A stretch of DNA of 64,000 nt from Zantedeschia hybrid cultivar (lineage: Eukaryota; Streptophyta; Magnoliopsida; Alismatales; Araceae). The translations under genes were made by a program, and so were the position numbers. Within the stretch, counting starts at the first letter, position 1. Each line of letters begins with the position of its first letter. This document shows positions 34,802 to 48,113 of the stretch, piece after piece. Under the pieces are notes generated by a model. The model did not search any database. It had not been told where the DNA came from and was given only the letters and a program-made list of their open reading frames with translations. The stretch spans positions 39,161,194 to 39,225,193 of the forward strand of contig JARZZO010000012.1 in NCBI GenBank assembly GCA_030544215.1, given 5' to 3'.

Positions 34802-36423
34802 CTAAAGCCAATCACCTTTATACAATAAGCCTATAGACTCTACGTGACGCTCAAACACAATTTGAGCTAACGGCTTTGTTAGTGGATCTGCTACATTGTC
34901 GACAGATGGAACTCTTTCCACTACTACATCTCCTTTGGATATGATCTCTCTGATATGGTGAAAGCGCCTCAGAATACGCTTCGATTCCTGATGAGACCGC
35001 GGTTCTTTCGCTTGCGCAATTGCTCCATTGTTGTCGCACAACAGTGGAATAGGCTCAGAGATGTTGGGAACTACGTCGAGGTCGGTGATGAATTTCTTCA
35101 ACCACACTGTTTCCTTGGCGGCTTCAGCTGCAGCGATGTACTCAGCTTCAGTCGTCTAATCTGCAGTGGTTACTTGCTTGGAACTCTTCCAGCACACTGC
35201 GCCTCCGTTCAAAGTAAACACGAATCCAGATGTTGACTTGCTATCATTTGGATATGATTGGAAACTCTAGTCAGTAAAGGCTCGTAGTTTCAAGTCACCT
35301 CCTCCATAGACAAGAAACATATCCTTAGTTCTTCTCAAGTACTTAAGGATACATTTCACTGCCTTCCAGTACTCTTCGCCTGGATCAGCCTGAAATGTGC
35401 TCGTAACACTTAGAGCAAATGCAACATCAGGCCGTGTACATAGCATGGCATACATGATAGATCCGATGGCAGAGGTATAGGGTATTCTATCCATGAATGC
35501 CCTCTCATTAGGAGTCTTAGGAGACTGCTCCTTTGAGAGACTAATTCCATGTCTCATCGGTATGAGACCTCTCTTGTAATTTTCCATGCCAAACGTTTTG
35601 ATTAGGGTATCTATGTACAAGGATTGTGTCATTCCAAGCATCCTCTTTGATCTATCTCTATAGATCCCAATACGTAGGATGCTTCTCCCAAATCCTTAAT
35701 GGAGAAGTTTTTCGGTAGCCAGATCTTTACTGATGACATCATAGCTACATCATTCCCAATGAGTAGTATGTCATCTACATAAAGAACTAGAAAAGTGACT
35801 GCACTCCCACTGGTCTTCTTGTACACACAAGGCTCATCTTCATTCTTTATTATGTTAGGAACATGATAACAATCTTTTAATAGTAAGGTGTCTCCCGATA
35901 GAAGTTTGAGGTTTGCTGTCCCAACAGCAATCGCCGCAACTTTTGCGCCGTTTCCTAGCCTTAATTCCATCACACCTTGTCTCAGCTTGCGTTTACTTGT
36001 CAGTATCTGCACATCATGGTAGATATGAGAAGCACATCCGGTATCTAATACCCAAGATGTGGAATCTCTAACTGATAAGTTGATATCTATCATATAGATA
36101 TCTGAAGCTTCAGACAGCTTCACTCTTCCATGAGCTTTATCGTTAAGGAACTCCTTGCAGTTCTTCTTCCAGTGACCATACTGCTTATAGTAGAAGCAGT
36201 CACCCTTTACTACTCTTTTGCCTTTGTCCTTCGATCTTTTATCGTTAGCTATCATCTCTGCTTCAGGGACATCCAATGCCTATACAGCAGGAGGATCAAC
36301 TCCAGGGACAAAGTTATTGTGCTCAGATCTGAAGACATTCTTCAGGTTTCTGAACGAATCCGAGTAGATCAGGTAAGTCAAAAGGGTATCAAGTATGCCA
36401 CGGAGTGGGTTATTCGACGACAT
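34802..36423 (-). pseudogene. Gag-Pol of element D, protease fused to reverse transcriptase by deletion
   Basis: Start ATG at 36423. Gag is truncated as in A, the knuckle is CFYY..., and protease DTG is present. At about 35842-35852 the protease end (VPNIIKN) runs directly into RT (EDEPCVYKK), so all of integrase and the N-terminal part of RT are missing. The two parental sites share a few bases around ATTCTT, suggesting end joining or template switching. YVDDI remains. Further damage is a stop near 36280, a frameshift near 35640, a stop near 35267 and breaks before RNase H (34802-35107). Confidence 0.9.
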
Positions 36424-38856
36424 AATTCCCTACAGGAGATAAGTAAAATCTATTTAGCAGATGTTCAATTATTAAAATTTAAAACAAGACATGGTCTTTT
36501 GTTCAAGTTTAACTCCCACTAATTTTCGACGGACTGTATAACCCTCAGTTATACAGAATAGGAGACGCCGACAATCTCCTAGTGGGGATCACAATCTCAA
36601 TGACTTGCACTACAGCCTTGTGGATAGCACAACAAACTGTAATACAATTAAAGACCACCCAACTCATGGGACTTGCAACTCCTTGCAATATCTGATCATA
36701 ACTTCGGTCCCCAGGGATTTAATGGCCTTGTGGATAGCACAACAAACTATTAATTCTGGTCTAAGCTAACCATCGTTACACGATGAGCATAGATTTGCAT
36801 GCAGCCCTTGTGGATAGCACAACAAAGCTACATGGTTCCTCTACCCCGATCTATAGGCATCTAATGCCATAGCCATAGTTTCTCTTCCCAATTAAGCAGG
36901 CCTTGTGGATAGCACAACAAACCTGCCTAAAGTGATTCGAATCCTATGACTATAACGATGGTGGACCACACAGTAAGTTCTTAACTACTCGCGTTACGGC
37001 TTAGAGTTTTTCTGAGGGTATTTATATAACTTTTATCTTGGTCTCTCCTAGGTGATAGTATATAAATACATCGTATATATTTACTAAATACTATAACCTG
37101 CTTTGATTCATAATCAAAAGAAAAACAATGCATCACATTCATGTCTAGTGTGGTCATGGATAGCACAGTAGGTTTGACTGGAGCCAGCAGTTAAACGCAC
37201 AAACAATCTAACATAACATTTACATTAGATAAACCTGCAAACACATAGGCAACATATCTCCATCTTTTCGCCTTCCTAGTTGCAGCTGTGGATCGTCCTC
37301 GCTCCTTTCTTGGTTGCCTCGATCATATTACATTTAAATTCTAGAATTTACAAGTAAATTGAAGAAGGCCTTATGGCGAGTACAAGAGAGAGAGAGGTAG
37401 AAATACATCAGAGAATGAGAGAGGGAGAGATACGCAGACTCTATTTATTAACAATTAATAAACATCTATCATTCATCCACGATCCACACAAACACATCAT
37501 TCATCACATGCACAATTAAATAAGTGCATATCCATGACCACGAACATCCCACACAAGATACAGCGCATCACATGGCTAAAATAAAAGAGTTTTCAAAATA
37601 AATAATTTTGACTTTCAAAAAACTGAGATCCAATCAAAATTGGTATTTGAATTTCGAAAACTCATTTTATTAACTTAACATGCAATTAAATCAAATTTAA
37701 AAGCAGTAAACACACATTACATGCGCACACACTCCGAATTAATAAATCCAGATTATTCCATGCAAATTAGAACATTTCTAATAATCTAACACTTAGATTA
37801 AACCCCATTAATAATCTAACAATTAGACTATTTAAAGACTAATCTAACTCTTAGATTAATCCATCTAAGTTAATTAATAATTTAACACTTAAATTAATAA
37901 TCAACTAAATTAATTATTAACTACTAACCTAACATTTAGATTAGTCAATTAATGTTAATTGTTAATTTAACTCTTAAACCAATAATTAACTGATTAATAA
38001 TTAATTAATCTAACTCTTAGATTAGATAATTAAAGTTATTATTAATTTAACTATTAAATTAATAACAACAATAATTCAAGAAGGACTACAAATTTAACAT
38101 TTAAATCAGTCATTTAAGTTAATTATTAATTTAACAATTAAATTAATAACTAACTCAAATTAATAATTAACAATTAGATGTATTAATAATTAATAATCTA
38201 ACAATTAGATTAATAATTATTAACCACTAATTTTAACTCTTAAAATTAGATATATTAAGGTCAATAATTAATTTAACACTTAAACTAATATTAACCTCAA
38301 TTAATCCACAACTAATTGCTAATTAATAAAAAATCCTTAATTAACATAATGATTGAAAATCATTAAGGCCCACTTAATTAAAATTGACAAATAAATTTAA
38401 GTATCAAAACAATTTTGAATTTTAAATTAAAAATCAGATTTTAATATTATTAAATGGGCAGATTTGGGGTTCAAATAGGGTTAATTTGGAAAAAATCAGA
38501 AGATGGCTCAGCCATCTCATTGGGCTCGGGCCCTGGCCGAGCCAGGGCTCGGACCAGGCGCCCACAGTGGGTGCCTGGTGCGGGCCTGGTTCGACCAGGC
38601 CCTGGATCCGGCCCGAGCCGGTCCGACCGGCTCGGGTCCAGGCCCCCCACACGGTTCAACCCTCCTTCTTCAACCCCAACCCAGCACCTAAAAACCCTAA
38701 CCTGCAGGTGGCCGACGGCCGTAGGAAGGGGAGTTAGGGGCCCGACGGCGGCGCCCCTCCGGCGGCCGGCGGCCAGTCTCACGGTGCCGTCCGGTCCCAA
38801 CCTGGCCAGTAAGCTCGTCGGAAAGGGGCCAAAAGCACCAACGCCGAGCCCCAAAA
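36424..38856 (-). other. Leader of element D
   Basis: Four hairpins (36611-36926), AT-rich micro-palindrome array (37740-38330) and GC-rich island (38515-38650). It breaks off after GCCCCAAAA (38848-38856), a point matching about 46165-46175 in E's leader, so roughly 370 bases including the primer site are missing. Confidence 0.8.
36611..36926 (-). other. Four leader hairpins of element D
   Basis: Same four positions and CTATCC-type loop as A. One stem (TTAATGG/CTATTAA near 36719-36745) has lost one pair. Confidence 0.7.
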
Positions 38857-40404
38857 TTCTCGGGTTTCTCCGGATCGCTCACGCAGAGGAAAATAAAATA
38901 TTAAACTGCGATCCGTTTTTCCCGTTTCAAAAAACTAAAAAACTACGATTATCGAATAATCGATTCTCACCGTGTGCGGATTTGAATCCGCAACCGTTCG
39001 GTTTCGTCGGTGCGACACCGCAAGCCGCGCAAGTGCCCAGCCTCTAGCGAAGTCCACGCGATCCTCCCTGTGATGGATATCCTCGCATTCCTCGTTCTTC
39101 GCAGCCCACGAAACCTCCGCCGGTCGCCGCAACGATCGCCGCAACGTGCGGACGATTTCCCGTCGAACGGGATTCGGAGAAGCGGCGGAACAGATCTAGA
39201 TCTATCTGGATGCCAGAGAGAGAGAGAAACAGAGGAGGGGCAGCTAGGGTTAGCAGCAGCTTGGCCTGCTCAGCCCGTTCGCTATGTTTTATACTAACCG
39301 CGCGGTTTTTCATAAAAACCCTCGGTTTATATAAAACCCACTTATTTATCCATCGCCTTGAGAATCATGTGCGTGTGACCCTCTAGGCCCAAGTACCAGT
39401 ACAGTTAATGGCCCAACAAGTCTAGTGACTCCTCACTGGCTTTATTAATCAATTAATAATCCTTTATTAATTAATTAATCAATCGAATTGATGTCGCACA
39501 TCGAATTCGACCGGGCCTCCGATCACGTTGGGTGCCAAGCAATACCGCGTGAACCCAGAAGGTATTGGGGTTAAGTAGCCCACTCTTGGAACCTTTTCGC
39601 CGACAGTTACCACGTGGATATAATCCTTCATTCGTACAATGCTCTCGAGTCAACTCAGGGCATGGCGAGCTGTCAAACCCTAACCGCTCGACACACCTGG
39701 ATTGGATGCCGCTGATGAATATCGAAAAACTCCTTTCCCGATATTATCGTCCACCTTGGCCAGAGACTTTCGCACATCCTTCTTAGAGCATTCTTTCTCT
39801 AAGTACCGAAAGCGAATGATTCCTTATTGACACACAATTCCCTTCGACGGTATTCCGCTGTACCTAATCCTTGGCGTATTATAATCCCGTGGCTAGAGAT
39901 TCATAAACCAAGGTCAAAGCACAGAAGTCCACCGACAAGGTGTCCTTGGTGTCTCAGGTCCGAGGACCATCCACGCAACTGCGACAATAGAATCAAGCTG
40001 GTTGACAGTGAGGTACAATACCATCCAGCGATTCAGTCGGATCAGTTCAGTGAACTCATTCTCCAATGAGCAACTACAGATTCGCCTTAGTGTCTCCACA
40101 CAAGTGACTTATGAGATCAATCACCCTCATGATATGAGCAGAAGTAATCTGTACTAGTCTAATCGGATATCCGATGTCCTTCTCGGATATCCTCCGACTA
40201 GGAACGATTAAGAATATGTGTGTTTAAGTGATCAGTCTCATTAGTATGATCTCATCATAATCTGATCACCATAGCACATATTCACAGACTTCATTATGAA
40301 ACGATAATTAACGCGATTTACACATAATGAATATTATGCCATTTTATTAATAAATTAACGAGATTTACATAGTCATATTAGCTTGTAGGCCACCTAAACT
40401 AACA
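38857..40404 (-). mobile_element. Chimeric LTR shared by D and E
   Basis: The left two-thirds (to about 39930) carry variants private to D's LTR (AGTAGCCC, CAGTACAG, CGCTCGACACACC). The right end (from about 40200) carries variants of E's other LTR (GAACGATT, ACGCGATTT, CCATTTTATT, CCTAAACTAAC). This is the signature of a crossover between D's 5' LTR and E's 3' LTR. It lacks the first 8-9 bases at the D side. Confidence 0.8.
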
Positions 40405-40415
40405 ATCTCCCACTT
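40405..40415 (-). other. Polypurine tract of element E
   Basis: The complement reads AAGTGGGAGAT next to the LTR edge at 40404. Confidence 0.9.
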
Positions 40416-40418
40416 GGA

Positions 40419-43400
40419 CTAAAGCCAATCACCTTTATACAATAAGCCCATAGACTCTAGGTGACGCTCAAACACAATTTGAGCCAACGGCTTTGTTAGC
40501 GGATCTGTTACATTGTCGACTAATGGAACTCTTTCTACCACTACATCTCCTCTGGATATGATCTCTCTGATAAGATGAAAGCGCCTCGGAATATGCTTCG
40601 ATTTCTGATGAGACCGTGGCTCTTTCGCTTGCGCAATCGCTCCATTGTTGTCGCACAACAGCGGAACAGGTTCAGAGATGCTGGGAACTACGCCGAGGTC
40701 GGTGATGAATTTCTTCAACCACAATGTTTCCTTGGCGGCTTTAGCTGCAGCGATGTACTCAGCTTCAGTCGTCGAATCTGCAGTGGTTACTTGCTTGGAA
40801 CTCTTCCAGCACACTGCGCCTTCGTTCAAAGTAAATACGAATCCCGATGTTGACTTGCTATCATCTAGATCTGACTGGAAACTCGAGTCAGTAAAGCCTC
40901 GTAGTTTCAAGTCACCTCCTCTATAGACAAGAAACATACCCTTAGTTCTTCTCAAGTACTTAAGGATACATTTCACTGCCTTCCAGTGCTCTTCGCCTGG
41001 ATCAGCCTGAAATCTGCTCGTAACACTTAGAGCAAATGCAACATCAGGCCGTGTACATTGAATGGCATACATGATAGATCCTATGGTAGAGGCATATGGT
41101 ATTCTATCCATGAATGCCTTCTCATCAGGAGTCTTAGGAGACTGCACCTTTGAGAGAATAATTCCATGTCTCATCTGTATGAGAACTCTCTTGGAATTTT
41201 TCATGCCAAACCTTTTGACTATGGTATCTATGTACAAGGATTGTATCATTCCAAGCATCCTCTTTGATCTATCTCTATAGATCCGTATTCCCAACACGTA
41301 GGATGCTTCTCCCAAATCCTTCATGGAGAAGTTTTTCGACAGCCAGATCTTTACTGATGACATCATAGCTACATCATTCCCAATGAGTAGTATGTCATCT
41401 ACGTAAAGAACTAGAAAAGTGACTGCACTCCCACTGGTCTTCTTGTACACACAAGGCTCATCTTCATTCTTAATGAAGTCATTAGACTTGACAGCCTCGT
41501 CAAATCTTATGTTCCAGCTCCGGGAAGCCTGCTTCAATCCATAAATGGACCTCTGAAGCTTGCACACTTTATCTGGAGATTCTTTGGATGTGAAACCTTC
41601 TGGTTGTATCATATACACCTCCTCCTCAAGGTTACCATTGAGAAAGGCAGTCTTCACATCCATCTGGCAGATTTCATAATCAAAATGTGCAGCAATGGCG
41701 AGTAGAACTCTGATCGACTTTATCATGGCAACTGGTGAGAAAGTCTCGTCATAGTCAATTCCTTGCCTTTGACGATATCCCTTTGCTACCAACCTTGCCT
41801 TATAAGTGTCGATCCCTCCATCAGCACCGATCTTTCTCTTAAAGATCCACTTGCAACCGATGGGTACAGTACCCTCGGGCAAGTCCTCCAAGTTCCAAAC
41901 TTGGTTGGTGTACATGGACTGGATTTCTGAGTTCATGGCTTCTCGCCATTTCCCGGATTCTAGGCCTTCTATGGCCTCCTGGTAGGTTTTAGGATCGTCA
42001 TCCTCATTATATTGTACCTTAGACTCACCTTCAGCGATATGTCCCATATATCGTTCGGGTAGTCTAGGTACTCCACCAGATCTACGAGGCTCATTTGTGT
42101 GTACTTGAAAAAATTCAGGAACTGATATCTCATCTGATGAAAATGTAGCTATTTCAGGATCTGGAACCTCTTCCAGTACTATTTTACTCCCACTATCCTC
42201 TTGGAGAAGGTATTCCTCTTCCAAGAAGACAGCTTTCCTGGCGACAAACACCTTTTGTTCCCCATGATGGAAAAATAGTATCCAAAGGTTTCCTTTAGAT
42301 ATCCCACAAACCTACGTTTATCAGTTCGTGATTCCAGCTTGTCTGGATCATGCCTCTTAACATGAGCAGGACAATCCCAGACTTTAACATGTTTAAATTC
42401 TGGTTTTCTGCCTTTCTATATCTCATATGGGGTAGAGGCCACAAACTTGCTGGGTATTCTGTTCAGTATGTATGCTGCTGACTCTAGAGCATACCCCTAG
42501 AGGGACACTGGTAATCCTGAAAAGCTCATCATGGATCGCACCATGTCCAACAAGGTGCGATTCCTCCTTTATGATACACCATTCATCTGTGGTGTATATG
42601 GAGGGGCCAACTGAGAAAGGATACCATTATCCTTTAAGAATTGTGTGAAATTAGTACTCAAGTATTCTCCTCCTCGATCTGATCGAAGAGCTTTAATACT
42701 CTTTCCTAATTGCTTCTCTACCTCATTCTTGAACTCCTTAAACTTCTCAAATGCTTCTGACTTATACTTCATTAAGTACATATAGCCGAATCTTGAGAAG
42801 TCATCGGTGAACGTGATGAAGTAAGAAAAGCTACCTTTGGTTTGGGTGGACATTGGACCACATACATCTGAATGTATTAGTTCCAAAATGTCCTTGGCAC
42901 GTTCTCCATGTCCACTAAATGGAGATTTTGCCATCCTTCCCATAAGACAGGATTCGCATGTTGCAAACGATTCATAATCGAATGTTGGTAAGTAACCATG
43001 CTTGTGTAACTTTTGCAACCTGCTTTCGCCAATGTGCCCAAGTCTACAATGCCACATGTAGGCTTGGTTCACACAATTCTTGCTCTTCTTAAGAGCATTA
43101 TCAATATGAAGATTGTAAAAAGAAACATCTAATAAATATAGACCGTTGACTAAAGATGCCGAAGCTATTGATTTATTACCATAATAAATCGAATAACTTC
43201 TATTCTCAATAGTCAACTTATATCCTATCTTGTTCAAACAAGATATTGATATGATGTTCTTTATTATGCTAGGAACATAATAACAATCTTCTAATAGTAA
43301 GGCGTCTCCTGATGGAAGCCTGAGGTTTGCTGTCCCAACAGCAATCGCCGCAACTTTTGCGCCGTTTCCTAGCCTCAATTCCACCTCACCTTGTCTTAGC

Positions 43401-43837
43401 TTGCGCTTACTTGTCAGCATCTGCACATCATGGCAGATATGAGAAGCACATCCGGTACCCAATACCCAAGATGTGGAATCTCTAACTGACAAGTTGATAT
43501 CTATCATATAGATATCTGAAGCTTCATATTGCTTCATCTTATCATGAGCTTTATCATTAAGGAACTCCTTGCAGTTCCTCTTCCAGTGACCATACTGCTT
43601 ATAGTAGAAGTAGTCACCCTTCACTACTCTTTTACCTTTGTCCTTCGATCCTTTATCGTTAGCTGTCATCTCTGCTTCAGGGGCATCTAATGCCGATTCA
43701 GCAAGAGGATCAGCTCCAGGGACAAAGTTATTGTGCTCACATCTGAAGACATTCTTCAGGTTTCTGAACCAATCTGAGTAGATCAGGTAAGTCAAAAGGG
43801 CATCAAGTATGCCACGGAATGGGTTATTCGACGACAT
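40419..43837 (-). pseudogene. Gag-Pol of element E, Gag deleted, broken in integrase
   Basis: Start ATG at 43837. Gag is truncated exactly as in A and D, and the knuckle has lost both first Cys residues (YFYY...). The protease active site is GTG instead of DTG. The integrase HHCC region and the first two Asp (IHSD, RSDRGG) are intact, but the catalytic Glu codon of NGVSE is TAA (42569). A Trp-to-TAG stop (about 42496) and a frameshift near 42265 follow. From 42251 a 610-residue frame with RT (YVDDI at 41391-41405) and RNase H is uninterrupted to 40419. Confidence 0.93.
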
Positions 43838-44024
43838 AATTCCCTACATGAGATAAAGTAAAATCTATTTAGTAGATGTTCAATTATTAAAATTTAAAAC
43901 AAGACATGGTCTTTTGTTCAAGTTTAACTCCCACTAATTTTCGACGGACTGTATAACTCTCAGTTATACAGAATGGGAGACGCCGACAGTCTCCTTGTGG
44001 GGATCAGAATCTCAATGACTTGCA

Positions 44025-44341
44025 CTACAGCCTTGTGGATAGCACAGCAAACTGTAATACAATGAAAGAGCACCCAACTCATGGGACTTGCAACTCCTTG
44101 CAATATCTGATCATGGCTTCGGTCCCAAGAGATTTAATGGCCTTGTGGATAGCACAACAAACCATTAATCCTGGTCTAAGCTAACCATCATTACGTGATG
44201 AGCATAGATTTGCATGCAGCCCTTGTGGATAGCACAACAAAGCTACATGGTTCCTCTACCCCGATTTATAGGCATCTAATGCCATAGCCACAGTTTCTCC
44301 TCCCAATTAAGCAGGTCTTGTGGATAGCACAACAAACCTGC
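44025..44341 (-). other. Four leader hairpins of element E
   Basis: On the plus strand the stems are CTACAG/CTGTA (44025-44056), TTAATGG/CCATTAA (44134-44168), CATGCAGC/GCTACATG (44213-44249) and GCAGG/CCTGC (44311-44341), around loops reading CTTGTGGATAGCACAACAA with at most one change. Confidence 0.78.
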
Positions 44342-45164
44342 CTAAAGTGATTCGAATCCTATGACTATAACGATGGTGGACCACGCGGTAAGTTCTTAAC
44401 TACTCGCGTTACGGCTTAGAGTTTATCTGAGGGTATTTATATAACTTTTATCTTGGTCTCTCCTAGGTGATAGTATATAAATACATCGTTTATATTTACT
44501 AAATACTATAACCTGCTTTGATTCATAATCAAAAGAAATCAATGCATCTCATACATGTCATTAGTGTGGTCATGGATAGCACAGTGGGTTTGACTGGAGC
44601 CAACAGTCAAACGCACACACAATCTAACACAACAATTATATTAGATATCCTGCAAACACATAGGCAAGAGATCTCCATCTTTTCGCCTTCTTGGTTGCAA
44701 CTGTGGATCGTCCTCGCTCCTTCCTCGGTTGCCTCGATTAGATTATATTTAAATTCTAGAATTTACAAGTAAATTGAAGAAGGCCTTATGGCGAGTACAA
44801 GAGAGAGAGGGAAGTAGAAATACATCGGAGTATGAGAGAGAGAGGTGCGCAGACCTCTATTTATTAACAATTAATAAATAATTATACATCCACGATCCAC
44901 ACAATCCATTCATTACATGAATAATAAATAAATGCATATCCATGACTACGGTGTGTTTTAAACATCCCACACATGATTCAGCGCATCACATGGCTAAAAT
45001 AAAAGAGTTTTCAAAATAAATAATTTTGGCTTTCAAAAAGCTGGGATCCAATCAAAATTGGTATTTGAATTTCGAAAGCTCATTTTATTAACTTAACATG
45101 CAATTAAATCTAAATTTAAAAGCATTAAACACACATCACATGCGCACACACTCCAAATTAATAA

Positions 45165-45660
45165 TTCTAGATTATTCCATGCAAATTAGAACAATTCTAA
45201 TAATCTAACACTTAGATTAAACCCCATTAATAATCTAACAGTTAGGCTATTTAAAGACTAATCTAACTCTTAGATTAATCCAACTAAGTTAATTAATAAT
45301 TTAACACTTAAATTAATAATCAACCAAATTAATTATTAACTACTAATCTAACACTTAGATTAGCCAATTAATGTTAATTATTAATTTAACTCTTAAACCA
45401 ATAATTAACACTAACTAATTAATAATTGATTAATCTGACTCTTAGATTAGTTAATTAAAGTTATCATTAATTTAACTATTAAATTAATAACTAACTCTAA
45501 ATGATTAACAATTAGATAAAAATAATAATTAATAATCTAACTATTAGATTAATAATTATTAATTACTAATTTAACCATTAAATTAGTATTATTAAGATTA
45601 ATCATTAGTTTAACTATTAAACTAACAATTAACATTAATCAATTAACAACTAATTGTTAA
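45165..45660 (-). repeat. Micro-palindrome array of element E
   Basis: Repeated AATCTAA-CNN-TTAGATT and AATTTAA-CNN-TTAAATT units; in transcript sense the spacer is NNG, as in A. D has the same array at 37740-38330. Confidence 0.72.
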
Positions 45661-46081
45661 TCAAAAATTGATTCAAAAATCATTAATTAAAAGCCCAATT
45701 AAATGAATTTGAACAATGAAATTAAATTTCAAAACAATTTTAAAATTTAAAATCTAGTTCAAATTTTATTTATAATTTAAATGGACTCATTGGGGTTTAA
45801 AGGGGGATTAACGGGGTTTGGAAATTAATTAAAATGGGCCCAGCCCATTAAACCCGAGCCAGGCTCGGACCCTGCCAGGGTCGAACCAGGTGCCACCCTG
45901 GGCTCGGCCCGGGCCAGCAGGGAACCCGGCCCGACCCTGGCCGGTCGGACCGGTACGATGGAGGGAACCGGCCCCCTTCCTTCCCAGCCGAACCCGACCC
46001 CCTATCTGTTGAAACCCTAACCTGCAACAGCAGGGTATGCAGGCCGGCGGCGGCTAGATGGGTTAGGGCGCCGGCGGCCAG

Positions 46082-46097
46082 CCCCCCCCCCCCCCCC
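46082..46097 (+). repeat. Run of 16 C
   Basis: A homopolymer inside the GC-rich leader island of E. Its length may be unreliable in assembly. Confidence 0.9.
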
Positions 46098-46544
46098 GGC
46101 GGCGCCGGCGGGCTCCCCGGCGCCGGCAGGGTCACCGGAGAAGCCCAATCGGGCCGCCGGCCAAGCCCCAAAAGAATGGAATTTTTGTGGTTTTGTAGGG
46201 TTCCAAAAACCGAATTGGGGCTTGAATTTTTCAGCTCTTCAAGACCACTCCGGCGCCGGCAAAATACCGGATGTGCTGTGGTGACTATCACCTAGAGATC
46301 CGGGCATCTGGGCCACCATCCCAACGCTTGGGAATCGCTTACGAAGCCGCCGCAAACACCCCGTTCATCGTCCCACGAAGAACACAAAACCCCCAAATAA
46401 AATCCGAAAAATTACAGAAAAATAATCAAATTATTTGTGTTCATCTTATGAACACACTTCCGTCATTTTAATTGGATTAAACACATGGAATAACTCATGA
46501 AAAAATTAATTTAGAGATCGAAACGGGACGAGAAACAGTGGAAC

Positions 46545-46560
46545 CTGGCTCTGATACCAC
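46545..46560 (-). other. Primer binding site of element E
   Basis: CCTGGCTCTGATACCA, complement of the initiator tRNA-Met site, one base from the LTR at 46562. Confidence 0.95.
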
Positions 46561-46561
46561 T

Positions 46562-48113
46562 GTTGGATTTTCTCGGTTTCTCCGGATCGCTCACGCAGCG
46601 GAAAACAAAATATTTACACCGATCTGTTCCCGTTTCGAAATCTAAAATACGATAATCGGATTATCGAAGTTCTCACCGTGTGCTGATTCGAATCCGCAAC
46701 CGTTCGGTTCCGTCGGTGCGACACTGCAAGCCGCGCAAGCGCCCGGCCTCTAGCGAAGTCCATGCGATCCTCCCTACGACGGATATCCTCACGTTCCTCG
46801 TTCTTCGCAGCCCATGAAGCCTCCGCCGGTCACCGCAATGATCGCCGCAACGCGCGGACAATTTCCCGTCGAACGGGGTTCGAAGAAGCGGCGGAGCAGA
46901 TCTGGATCTGTCTGGGCGCCAGAGAAAGACAAAAACTGAGGAGGGGCGGCTAGGGTTAGCAGTAGCTTGGCCTGCTCAGCCCGTTCGCTATGTTTTATAC
47001 TAACAGCGCTGTTTTTCATAAAAACCCCCGGTTTATATAAAACCCACTTATTTATCCATCGCCTTGAGAATCATGTGCGTGTGACCCTCTAGGCCCAAGT
47101 ACCAGTCCAGTTAATGGCCCAACAAGCCCAGTGACTCCTCACTGGCTTTATTAATTAATTAATAACCCTTTATTATTCAATTAATCAATCGAATTGATGT
47201 CGCACATCGAATTCGACTGGGCCTCCGATAACGTTGGGTGCCAAGCAACACCGCGTGAACCTGGAAGGTATTTGCGGTTAAGTAACCCGCTCTTGGAACC
47301 TTTCCGCCGACAATTACTGCGTGGATATAATCCTTCATTAGTACAATGCTCTCGAGTCAACTCAGGGTATGGCGAGCTGTCAAACCCTAACCGGTCGACT
47401 CACTTGGATTGGATGCCGCTGATGAATATCGGAAAACTCCTTTCCTAATATTATCGTCCGCCCTGGCCAGGGAATTTCGCGCATCCTTCCTAGAGCATTC
47501 TCTCTCTAAGTACCGAGAGCAAATGATTCCTTATTGACACACAATTCCCTTCGACGGTATTCCGCTGTACCTAATCCTTGGCGTATTAGAATCCCGTGGC
47601 TAGAGATTCGTAAACCAAGGTCAAATTACAGAAGTCCACCGCCAAGGTGTCCTTGGTGTCTCAGGTCCGAGGACCATCCACGCAACTGCGACAATAGAAT
47701 CAAGTTGGTTGACAGTAAGGTACAATACCATCCAGCGATTTAGTCGGATCAGTTCAGTGAACTCATTCTCTAATGAGCACCTACAGATTCGCCTTAGTGT
47801 GTCCACACAAGTGACTTATGAGATCAGTCACCCTCATCATATGAGTAGGAGTAATTTGTATTAGTCTAACCGGATATCCGATGTCCTTCTCGAATATCCT
47901 CTGACTAGGAACGATTAAGAATATATGTGTGTTTAAGTGATCAGTCTCATTAGTATGATCTCATCATAATCTGATCACCATAGCACATATTCACGGACTT
48001 CATTATGAAACGATAATTAACGCGATTTACACATAATGAATATTATGCCATTTTATTAATAAATGAACGAGATTTACATAGTCAGATTGGCTTGTAGGTC
48101 ACCTAAACTAACA
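46562..48113 (-). mobile_element. 5' LTR of element E
   Basis: 1552 bp with TG...CA ends in transcription sense. U3 hairpin TTAGTC/GACTAG is at 47860-47908. The U5 palindrome has one mutation (TGCTGATTCGAATCCGCA, about 46680). Confidence 0.93.
46993..46999 (-). promoter_or_regulatory. TATA box of E 5' LTR
   Basis: TTTTATA, i.e. TATAAAA in transcription sense. Confidence 0.72.

Larger units (their letters stand above)
33231..38856 (-). mobile_element. Element D: A-family copia, internally deleted, 5' end rearranged
   Basis: Minus-strand element with 3' LTR at 33231-34787, polypurine tract, shortened gag-pol and A-type leader. Its own 5' junction is lost: near 38856 the leader runs straight into an LTR lacking its first 8-9 bases, with no primer site. 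Gag carries the same deletion as A and E. Confidence 0.88.
43838..46544 (-). other. Leader of element E
   Basis: Complete A-type leader: hairpins, AT-rich array, GC-rich island with a 16-C run, and primer-proximal segment. It is the reference for what D has lost. No credible ORF. Confidence 0.8.
38857..48113 (-). mobile_element. Element E: A-family copia retrotransposon
   Basis: Minus strand, with 3' LTR (the chimeric one), polypurine tract, gag-pol, leader, primer site and 5' LTR. It is the best preserved A-family coding region, with an intact 610-residue RT-RNase H frame. The flanking pentamers ATAGC (left of D) and ATGCA (right of E) do not match, as expected after recombination between two insertions. 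Confidence 0.9.
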
